From [Clostridium] clostridioforme AGR2157 (lineage in GTDB: Bacteria > Bacillota > Clostridia > Lachnospirales > Lachnospiraceae), in NCBI RefSeq assembly GCF_000424325.1, contig NZ_AUJR01000016.1, positions 1-64,000 on the forward strand: a stretch of 64,000 nt of DNA, in the 5' to 3' direction. Each line of letters begins with the position of its first letter. Positions within the stretch are counted from its first letter, which is position 1. The notes below the pieces were generated by a model. The model had not been told where the DNA came from. It was given only the letters and a program-made list of their open reading frames with translations, and searched no databases. Of the stretch, positions 17,452 through 29,400 are shown piece by piece. The position numbers were made by a program, and so were the translations under genes.

Positions 17452-20400
17452 TTACATACCGTGCAACAGCGCCTGCACAATCAGATATTGGTCTTTGCCG
17501 TAGCAAGTTGAAAGCGTTATAAGTTTCTCATCCCCTCCTGGAATGATTCCCGTTTCATAGAGGGACGCTGCCCTCATCTTCTCAAGATAGGGCAGCCACT
17601 CCTCCTCCATAAAGTTAGTGCCGTAGGCCCCGGCGTCGCTCTGATGGCGGAGCTGACAGGAAAAGATGGGACATTCCAGCCACTTTCCCCTGTAAAATAT
17701 CTGTATGACAGGATTTTCCCGGAAAAAAGCTTCCTCACCATATTTTTTCAAACCGGCAAACATGCTTCCGTCCTTCATGTTATGCCCATACAGCACTGTA
17801 TTGTCCACAGCCAGGGGAACAGCCGAGGAATCCGCAAAAACACAGCCTGATATATGCTGTTCCTGGTAAAAGTTATGATTCAGATAATATTCATTATCTT
17901 CATGCCGCACCACCGGATAATCAATTTCGGTTCCAGGTACAGACAGCCAGAACTGGTATTCCGGATTGATGGAAACCAGGGCCGCTTCATTTAGGTTGGA
18001 CTCTGCACAGGAAGGTCCATCACTGGAATTTTCCTTCCCACCAGGGTATCCCTCCCCACCAGAATATTCCTCTTCATCAGCATACCGCTCCCCATCAGCA
18101 TACCGCTCCCCATCAGCATACCGCTCCCCATCAGCATACCGATCCCCATCAGCATATCCTTCCTGCCTCTCATTCACTCCCCATCCATATGCCTCATGCT
18201 GTACCGTACCATACATTCGGCGCCCATCAGCATAGTCCATCCCTGTTTTCACCAGAAAATGCAGGCTGAACACAACTCCCATGAAAAACATGAGCATAAG
18301 CACCGCCATACCATGCGGTCTGGTCCGCTTTATCATGGTCAGAACCATGGCTGCAATCAATACCACAAAACAAATCCCAACTGCAAACACGGTTATTCCC
18401 ATGGAAAATAACGGCTGCACGCTGTTTTTGATAACATGCCTCTCATCAATCCCTGAATCTCCAATCTGTCCGCTCTCTTCATCCCATTCGCTGTCATCCA
18501 GAAATACGTTCCTGCTGACCTCTCCTCCATAAACCGCAGTGCAGTCCGCAACCATTTTACGTCCAACCGCTGTCAAATTTCGGCACAGTACCCCATCATT
18601 TTCATAAATTTCACCATTCCACTGGAATTGGTCAATCCTGTACGCTTCCGAATCCAGGCCTGCCTGGCTTAAAATTTCCGCCTCATGGCCCATCAGGCTC
18701 TCCCTAATCTCCTCCTTCTGCGCTTCAATTCTTACCCCGCCGACTTCATAAAAACCTGCATCATAATCCGTCACCGTCAAATCCAGCCGAAACCCGTCCT
18801 CCCAATGCTTATCAGAAAAATGATAACTTACAAGGGGCAGCAGGACATTCCGTTCCTTACCTGATATATCGTCCCTGGCTGATACCCAGGCGGTTTGAGG
18901 GACAGGCTCTATGTCTTCCATGGAGGGATATACCCTCTTCCCTGAGACAGATACTGTATCCGTTTCCTCTGCCATCACATCAAAAGCCAGATAAATTGTT
19001 ATGGGTATCAAAATCAGAATAAATACTACCCATTTCCTGCGTTGACTCCATTCCCTCTTTCGTTTCATACATAGACACATAATGAAGCCCGCCATACATA
19101 AAACTGCAATTGCTGCCGCCGCTGCCACGGGCAGGTCGTCTCCGGTCCTTACCGTATCCCTGTGACCGGCTCCAAAATGATATGTCCCTTTTCCAAACCG
19201 GTTGCCCACTTGATACACAGCTGTAATGCTTCCGATTTTCCTTACCGGCGGCTTTTCCTTCCAATTATATATAATTACGCCGCCCTGTATGGTTGTACCG
19301 GCCTGCACCATTGCACCGTCCCGCATTATTTCGCCGCCCTGCGTCATTGCTCCACCCTGTATTCTCCCCTCTGCATCCAGTGTAAACTCATATACCTCAT
19401 CAGACAGCTCATACCCCTGAGGTGCCTCTGTCTCACGAATAACATACAGGCCGGGTGTTGCTAAATGGTAAGTATATGTACCGTCCGCTCCGGTTAACGC
19501 ATCGGTTACAGCTCCGGTTACCGCTTCGGATACAGCTTCGGATACACCCTTGCCCGCAGTCTCCGGCCCCTTGCCCCAAACACCGCTTTCTCCCTTTTCG
19601 ATCCTGAACCTGGCTCCCATAAGAGGCAGACCGCTGTCTCCATCCAGCTTTGTAACAGTAAATTCCAATTCCTTATCCACAACCTCATATGTACCCCTTA
19701 TAACATCGCTGCCATTGACTGTAAAACTGAATATGCCAGGATTTAATACATATCCGTCCGGCGCCTTTGTTTCCCGGAAGGTATATGTACCATTTTCAGG
19801 CCTTCTTATGCGGAATGCTCCTGTACTGTCGCTGACAGAGGTACCGATTACATGGCCCGTCTGGTCATAAAATGTGAATTCTGCCCCCTGGAGTACCTTT
19901 CCGGAAACATCTGTTTTCTTAAATGTAATGTACTCCACCTTTGGTCTTGGCCTGTTGCCTCCGCCTCCGCCGGATGAGGATGCTGTCCGGTTCTCAAACC
20001 GGAATACCTGAAGCATATTATGCAATACATTCCCATCCTCCTGGTCCATTTCCGGCCCAACTGTCCCTGACCATTCTTTTACCACAATTTCCCTGTCCTC
20101 TGTCCTCTCATATCCGGATGGGGCCTGAAGTTCATGGATGATATATGTGCCCGGCTTCAACCCGTAAAACCGCTGTCCGCTTCCTGCCTCGGATGTCCAT
20201 TCCCGAATCACCTTTCCGTCAGACTTATCAATGAGCTGCAATCTGGCGCCTCCCAGCAGGTTTCCTGTTTCCGCCGACGTCTTTTCCACGTCTACGATGG
20301 TTGTATAATTGCGCATGACCAGATGGGGAACTTCGGTCATGCCATCACTGATAGTAAATTCTATGGGAGTTTCATGCAGTTTATATCCCTCCGGCGCCTT

Positions 20401-23400
20401 CACCTCAACCAGACGGTATTCTCCTGCACTCAGGTTCTTTGTATAATGCCCCTGTCTGCCGGTCAGCCATTCCTCTGCTGTCTCCCAGCCGGATTCTGTC
20501 CAGCGCTCGATTCGTAGTACTGCGCCTTCCAGCATTTCTTCTGTATCACCTGACAGCTTGTCCGTGACTACCCGGTTGGAGTCGTTGGTGGGGTTATATT
20601 CCCAGACAATGATGTCTGTCAGCTCATTCCTATAATGAAATTGAAACTCATATGGTTCAAGGGTCAGCATGTGCCCCGCGGCTGCCTTTGTCTCACTGCA
20701 CACATAGGTATAAGGTTTAAAATTCCCATCCCGGTCCATGTATCCGATGGGTTGTGGATCAAACTGCGCCTGCCCCTGCTGGTCCGTGGTTACGGTGCCG
20801 CATATGGCGCCGGTTGTCTGGTTCACCAGGGAAAACTCAGCTCCCTGCAATTTATCATCCGGCTGGTCTGAGTCACTTTTTATGATACGGAGAATTCCAT
20901 CCGGGATTTCATCTGTCATTTCTGTTTTTTGCAGGACCCTGCTGTCCGTAATGGTAAAGGGAATATCTACAGACTGCAGGAATCCGTACGGGGTTGTTAT
21001 CTCCCTGAGGATATAGTCACCTTCCGGGATATACTCCAGTATATGCGGTTTTAAATCTCCTGGTTGAAAGCCTGGTGGGATAAGCCCCTGGTCTGCATCC
21101 TCCTCTGTGTACCTTCCGTCAAATCCCGAAATCCATACCGCCTCAATCTCCTGATATTGTCCATCTTCTGAGGGTTGGTGGAGCATAAGAGGTGTTTCCG
21201 ATACATTTCCCCTTTCATCCACCGGATAAATGACAAGTTTTGCACCGTTTACCTCCTTACCGCCGGTGATATCCACCTTGGAGACCTCCAGTCCAAGCGG
21301 CTTATCCCCCATCTTAAAATATTGTATCTCTTTTAAGTGTCCTGTTTCTTCTATATTAATAAGTATGGGTTCCGCCGTGGCATAGCCCTCAGGATTTTCT
21401 GTCTCTGCCAGCACATAATTTCCTACAGGCAGATACTCCAGGCGCACGGTCCCTTGCTCCGTATAATAATACCGTCCCTGATATGTGCCGGGAATCTCCC
21501 GGAAGTCATAATCATACTTCATGATCGGATGATTTCCGCCTGCGTCCGGGACCACGCGGCCTGTGGCCGCCACATCCTGACCATCCTTATAAGTAGCGGC
21601 CCGGAATGTGAATATCCTTCCTGTTTCATCGTACCTGGGAATTCCATTTTCCAGCACCGGAAATCCCTTTTCATCCAGTATTGGACGGTATAAGGTCAGG
21701 TACGCTTCGCTGTCCCCGTAGATTACATCACCATTTCTTGTGTCGTATTTCATAATATCAATGGACGTAAAATCATCCTCCATCTCAAAGCTCTGAACAT
21801 CCCCTGTTTCCAGTACGTCAATATTCACTGCCTCAGACTGAACATATCCCTGCTCATAGGGACAAATGGTTTCCTCCAGTACATAATATCCAACTGGGAT
21901 GTGGTCAATCCAGTGGGGTTCTGTTGTCGTTACAGGTTCCCCGTGTTCATCCATTTTCATGTTTCCGCTATCATCGTACTGGTATCCGCTAATCCATGAA
22001 GCATAGACCTGGCCTTTTCTGTATATGCCATCCTGTTCCTTATGGGGGCTGCCGTCACTGTCCAGACCGGCCCGGTACAGGGTCATGACCGCTCCCCTTA
22101 CTTCCTTCTGCGTCCGCACATCCAGCTTCGCAAATGCAGTCTTGGTAAATTCATTCTGCATGAAATATTTCTGTACCTCGTCTGTATCCCTAAGTACAAG
22201 CCCCATATACCTGGCCTGGATATATCCCTGGTCATAGGGGACTCCCTGCTCTTCAAGTATATAGGAACCAAAGGGCAGGCGGGCAATCGAATGTCTGGCG
22301 CCGGTAGTTTCCGGAGTTCCATAAGAATCCATGCTGCTGTCTGTTGTCCAGGATTCATCCTTTGTCACTACATTTCCGCCTGTATAATAGATGGGCAGTC
22401 CATTTTCATCATCCACTGCTGTTTTATTCTCATAGATAGTCTGTCCATTTTCATCTTTCAGTACCTGTATGGATTTGACCAGTATCTTATTTCCCTCATC
22501 ATCCACCGTGTATGCCAGCATACGGCCATAATCATCATAGACATATGCCATTCCGGTGACGGAATCAGCGAAACACAGCTGGTTTCCTTTTTTATCCAGT
22601 ACCAGCAGTTCTCCCGTATCCGGGTCTTCCCTGGTATCCACCTGGTTCAAATCATAGAAATACAGATTTACAGGATCATTATCCACAATGACGGTATCCC
22701 ACACATCCCACGATGCCGGATGTGTTTTCATGGCATTGCCCTGACTGTTTTCCTTACCAACCACACGTATTTCCTTATGGGTACCGGTATTTGTATCCGT
22801 AATCCCCGTTACCCTGCCGTCCTTAACAGCAACGCTTACGCCCTTATAGACGTGTTCCCCTGTTTTTTCAATTTCCATGGCTTGGTACAGGGACAATACG
22901 GCGCCGGATACAGAAATGTCAAACCGGATTCCCATGCCAGAAAAGGTACCATCCAAACGGTACAGCGGTTTTACGCCGGCCATGGCCTTAAGCTCCTTCT
23001 CCGTCCCCTCCACCATATGTTCTGAGTATTCGTCAAATGACTTAGTCACGTATCCATCCCACTGCATGGTTTCCGGATTGTAAGCAATATCCCTCACATC
23101 CCCCCGTTCCTCCAGCTTCTCTTTACGGCCGCTTACCTTATAAACCAACCGGTCCCCGGCGTCATTTACCGTGACATCTTTCTCAAAACCTCCGCTTGAT
23201 TCCACCCTGCCCTGTGCATCGGTCCTCTGAAGGATGTTCTGGTTTCCCACCAGGGAATCCCCGTCCTCCACTTTATGAATTTCCATCCTGGAAGGATAGT
23301 CCTCCACCTTTATCCGGCTGGCAGTCTGGGTCCGGACTTTATTGGAACCTCCTTCCACCGGAATGGCATACTGGTATCTCACAGCCGTGTCCTCCTCCCA

Positions 23401-26400
23401 TCCCTCCGTGGTTCCGTCCGCGTTTCTTCTTTCCCTGTAAAACGATACGCTGTCCGCATACACTTCAAATGCCACCGGGCGGCTCTTGACATAACCTTCC
23501 GGGGCCTGAATCTCCACCAGCACATAGACGCCTGCCCCCAATGGCTTATAAGTCTCAATATATCCCACCGTTACCTTTTTAACCTGACCGTCTATGACTA
23601 ATTCCCTGATTGTGGAGTTTGCCCTGAAAATTCCTGTCTCATTTCCCTCCTGGTCTTCCTGCCTAATCAGCTGGCTTTCATCATACTGCGGGATCCCATC
23701 CTTATCCAGACGCACAGGCAGGTCGTCCGTGCTCCCATTGTTCTTACCCACTCTCGGATACAGGATCCTTCTTCCGTCTGCATCCGTCACAGGATTTCCC
23801 TGCCAGTCCACAGCCTCGCCGTACAGCACATTTCCGGACCCTGTGACCGTGCTCATTCCCTCTTTCTCTACATCCCTCTTAGCCGCATATATCTTAAACA
23901 ATGCGCCGTCATGGATAATGGAATCGCCTGTCTCGGAATCCAGTTTCTCAATACGAAGTCTGGAATTATAATACTCGTCCTCAAAATCCTCCTGGGCAAA
24001 TGCCACGAAGTTAAAATCCCGGCCATTTCCGGAGGGAATCAGCGTCTCCACATTTCCCGTGTCCGGGTTGATTCTGTCCACCGCAGGGGGAAGCACGGTC
24101 CACGGAACCAGCATGGAGGCAAATTTACCGTCAATGGCAGTCTGCATCCCTTTCATCGCTGCCACCTGGTCCCTGACCTCCAACTGTCCGTCTGCTGTTT
24201 CATATCCGTCATAGACCACCCCGTCCAATATCCCTGCGTCCTCGCTCTGGGAGGTATATCCGGCATAATATCCCTTTACGGCATCATTTCTGCCATCCAT
24301 ATATTCTTCTTCATAGGGTGCTTGGGATGTCAGGCTGCGGCCCGGCCGCATATCCTTATCCAGACCGTATTTATATATCTCAAATCTTCCATCCTGTCCA
24401 TTGGCCTGTATGGTGTGGGTCTCCTCATTAAAACGTATCATATATTTGCGAATCAGGTCTTCCGGCGTATCCGTGCTGTCATACCGGAAATAGGGACTGC
24501 CTGTCTGATAGTTGACATCCGTTTCCCCTGTGCCTCCATCCTGGCCGATATCCGGCACAAACGGAAGGGTGACTTCCCTGGGACAGTCTCTGGTAAAATG
24601 CCGGTTTGCCAGCTCCCTGTCCACGTCCGCGGGAACCTGTTCCACAATAACGTATGTGCCATACGCAAGCATGATGGAGTTATTGTAATAATCATCCTTC
24701 CCATTCCTGGTATTGCATTGCAGTGTGGTCACATCACCATCTGCCCCTCCTCCTGCATCGCTGTCCCAGGCAATGGCCAGCCTGTCATCCAGTCCAGTAA
24801 AAATAGACAGATAGCTCCCAGCCGCATCCACGGCCCGAATGAGCGCCTTTTCGTAGGCCGTATCGCTGTTAAGTCCAGGTTCTGCTGCAAGAATTTCCAC
24901 TTTATAGGCATCTATATCATAGTAATCCACAGCAAACTGCCGTATTATCTCCTGTGGCTTTTTCCCTTTTTCCACCTGCACTGCCGCGTACATGGCGTCA
25001 AAGAATTTCGTGTAATCATAGCTTCCATCCTCTTTTGTTTCCAACAGCCGCTGTCCGCTTCCATCCCTGGGAGGAAGAAAGATTTTCTGGACATCTCCTT
25101 TGAAATCCGCTGTTCCTATATCTTCTGAAATGATATTGCCTGCGCTGTCCACAAAGATATTTTCCAGATTACTTTTCAGATATGCCTTGAATTTAAACTG
25201 ATTCAGCAGCTTTGCGCCCTGGGAACTGCTGCCTCTGTTAAACAACCCCAGCATTACGGTCAGCGGGTCGTTGTGGACAGCTCCGTATGTATTTACTCCG
25301 TCATAGGATGACTGGGAAATATCTTTTGTGACCTTTACGGACTGCTTTATGACTCTCTGCAATACCTGCAGCGGACTGGAACCAGTCCCGGCTTCCTGTA
25401 CCGGCTGATTCTGCCCCGGATAATTCAATGCCTGGAATACAACATAGCTTCCTTCATCCAACGGGGGAATCGTAGCAAAGGCGCTTACCCCGGCTCCTGC
25501 TATATCTGTCAGATACTGGCTGTAAGGCAATTCCTCCCCTTCCCAATCAATGGATTTCTCTTTTGTCACCACCCGGAATTCCGTATATACCGGCTCTGTC
25601 CTGTCATTCCAGTCCACAGAATTCTCCACATGAATCACATAGTTCCCTGTAGCCCAATCATAGACAGCAGAAACCGGCTCAAACCTATCTGTGTCATATG
25701 TCTCTGTCCTGTCTTCATACTCATAGACCCGCTCCAGGAGAGGAATGGGATTTCCCTCCCTGTCAAGGACAATATCCCCTTCTTTGTAAGTCTCATACAG
25801 CGGCTGATACACGGTTTCGGCCGCAGCTTCTATATCACTTCCAAAAGGAATGACCGTGTTTATTTCCCGTTTTTCCCCTATTGATACAACGGCGCTTTTC
25901 AGGCTGTATTCACCCTTTTGATACTCAATCCAGCAGCCAACCTTCCCGGCCGGACCCCCTGACACCTCTGCCGTCTTGCGGACATACAGCTTCCGGTTTA
26001 CGGAATCATAGACTGCGGGGAAGGCGGCATCGGCCAATGAATAATCATGGCGCAGCAAGGCAAAGAAGCTTCCCTCCTTCTCATATATATCTTCCACAGA
26101 CCCGCAGTCAAAGAAGTTATGGACCGTGTACCAATCCATGATTTCCTCTGCCGCCTGTGCATTGGTCTGGCCCGAAAGCCGGATTTTTGTCCACTGCGAA
26201 GTGGCTGAAACCGGTCTGTATCCAATCTGTCCCAACATGCCGTTAACCTGTTCTGACAGATAATGGGGTTCAATTGCCTGTCCCCATTTACTCATGTCAG
26301 CCGGTACAGCCGTACCGCTGGGATATGGGGCTGTCCTGAAACGGTAGGGCAGGGTCTCCCCATAGGGAATCCGCTCTCCCGTGTCACTGTCCGTAGCAGT

Positions 26401-29400
26401 ATCCGTCCGGATAATGGGATTACCGTCAGGCCCAATCTTATACTCCCCTCCTTTTGCCGTCTGATAGACAGGACTGCCCTGCTGATCTACCTTTGGTTTA
26501 AGAGAACTTCCCAAAACCACCTTGTATGTCTTTGTCTCTGTTCCGGTCCCTATTTCATAAAATTCCGCTCCCTGGGGATATCCGGTCAGGGTGATATCAT
26601 ATCCATTTTCAGTTTTGTAGCTCTCTACTATAAAATCATTCCAGGAACCGTCTGCATCCATGGAATTATAATCGGACAAACCGCCTGATATGCGGGCCTG
26701 CCCGGCCTCATGTATCCTGCTGACTGTATCCTGAGTACGGTTGCTTTCCTTTAAGGAAATGCCGTTGACAGACAATTCATATCCCTCTGACCTGCTAAGC
26801 TCCATGACATAATAACTGCCCATAATAAGGGGCCGTCCAATCCACTGGTCTCCATTGGAATACACATAATCGGGATAAACATCTGTGCCGAATCCTTGGT
26901 CGGATGAGGTGATGGACGAACCATTATAGAGATTCTCAGGTCCGGTGGCGTTCTCCGGTGAGATTATGTTTCCATCATCATTCAGTCTGGTGCCTGGTTT
27001 TTCCGTGTATGCCAGGAAAGAGGCGTTTCCCTGTTTATCCGTGGCAGCTACGGCCGTCAAATCGTTCTGATTATAAACAGTACCTGATTTACCATCCGGG
27101 TGAATGATATCCTGAGCCGCAAACAGGCCATAGACAGCGCCCTCCAGTGTGGCATCCCCCTGGGTCAGTCCGTAACTTTTGTCCCCGTCCGCGCGGTACA
27201 GCTCTAAATCCCTTTTATTGATGTGCAGCCTTCCCTCTGTCCGATGGTCCCATACCTTAAAGGTGTAGAGGATAGTATCCGGTTCCCCATAGCCCGATAC
27301 ATCCATGGACCCCAGGTCATCGTCCATAAATGACGGCAGGGATACTGTTATGGTGTCGTCGTCATCCTCTTCTCCGGAAAACAGGGATCTGATAAACCGC
27401 ACTGCACGGTTTCCTTCCCCATCAGGTTCTCCGGTATCTTTCTCAGTGTCTTCCGAAAAATATTCAACCGTGCCGAAGGATGGTGAGATAGGATTTCTGG
27501 CATATTCATATTCTTCATAAATATCACCTTGACTGTCATCCTCATCATCCCCATCACTTTGGCCGATACCGCTGTCCTTGTCTGTCCCGCTTTCTGTGTC
27601 CTCATCTATGCGTTCCCTTACAATCCCGCTTTTTTGAATTTCCGTATCTTCTGGTTTCTTTTGGGATTGATGTTTAGAATTATCAGTGTGTGCTTCTGAT
27701 GAAATGCTGGAAAATAGAATGGTTCTTCCATGTCCTGATTTAAATATATTAGGTGGTGTGGACATCGCAGACGATTTGGCCTGAAGTTTCCCGCTTTTCT
27801 GTTCTTCCTTGTTTTTGCCCTCGCTGCCTTGGCCTACCGTATATGAAGTTTCTCTTTTCTGATGATTGTCCCCTGATTTTTCTCTTCCTGGACTGTCGTC
27901 TTTCCGGCCTCCGCTCCCGGAATCCACATTTCCTGAGTTTTCATTTCCCGAGCCTCTGCTTTCTGAATTCCCATTTTCTGAACCTCCACTATCCGGATTT
28001 CCACTCTCTGAGCCTTCACTCCCTGAGTTTCCTGCCCCTGTGCCTTCACTTCCTGAGTTCTCTGCCCCTGAGCCTTCACTCCCTGAGTTCTCTGCCCCTG
28101 TGCCTTCACTTCCTGAGTTCTCATCTCCTGCCCCTCCACTTCCTGGTTTCTCAACCCCTTCATTCCCGCCTTCCGGACTTCCATCCGTCAGCTCCCCATT
28201 TTTATCCTCCTCACTTTCCTGACTTCCATTGCCAGCCTCACCTTGACCCCCGTTTCCAGGTGCAACGTCATCCTCCCCTTGTGTTCCATCTCCATCCTTC
28301 TGTTCTCCCGCACTGCCAGAGGCATTTTCCTGTTCCTGAGAAATACCGCCATCAACTGCTCCGTTCACCGGAGCCTCTGCCTCCTTCTTTTCCTTCTTAT
28401 CTCCCAATAGGCTGAATATGCTGCGCTGTTCCTCAAGCTCCATCTCCTGACCATCTGGAACCGGATATTTGTAAGACCTTCTTTCCCTTATTGCCACCAC
28501 GTAAGTGTACACAGGCTCAACCGCCTTCCCCACAAAAGAGCTGGGCCTATATACAGCTGACCGCGCACTTCCTCCCGCCTGGGCGGATGACAGTATAACA
28601 TTTTCTATCTCCTTGTCATCGTTGTGCAGTCCATGGAGAATGTATCCTGTCCGGGCTGTCTTTTCCTGTAAATGGTAACTGTATTCCAATTCTATGAACC
28701 GTTCATATGTCTCATCCCGATCCTCCAGCATGGCTTCCATAGCCGAGGTGTCCTGTTCACGGTTGTCCTCATCATGGTTCGGGGCATGGAAATCGCATGT
28801 GGCTGCGCACAATTCCTGTTCTGACCTCCACTGCCCGCGAAGCCGGTCATTTTCCTCATCACAGCTGCAATCCTCATCCTCCTCATGGTCGCACTCAATC
28901 CATTCCGGGGCAGGATGGCCCATGCAGTATGTTTTGCTGTAATTATAATATCTGGTATCGCTATGCCTTGCATATCCGTCTGTATCCGTGGTCAGGATAT
29001 CACAGATATAATCAGTTTCCGGTTCCGGCGACATGCAGTTTAAATAGACCTGTCCGCTGGTCCCATCCGGTTCACCTTCCTCATACCCCTGTTCATTTAC
29101 CTGGGAAAAATCAAAATCCTCCCACACGTTGAATACAGTTCCCTCTAGCGGCTGATTAGTCTCAGCACAATATTTCTCCAAATCAATGTTATAGTTGCTC
29201 TCAAATGTTTCAGAATGGCGGTATAATTCCAAATCACCGCTGCCTGACAGAACCGCATCTGTTCCAACCGAAAAGGAGACAGATGCCATGGGCCGGTTAA
29301 AATCCAGCCACCCCAACTGCTTTTGAAGGTTTTCAGATGCGGCCGGGGTAAATATATAAGCGTAAAAACGGTTTTCGATTCCCTGAATTTTTGCAGACAC

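Noticed and set aside
18075-18164. Possible CRISPR-like repeats
   Set aside because: The units are 18 bp and contiguous without spacers, in frame inside a coding sequence.
23911-25128. 405-codon open frame on the plus strand opposite the giant adhesin
   Set aside because: It is antisense to SpaA modules in a continuous frame, and its product is low-complexity and resembles no family.
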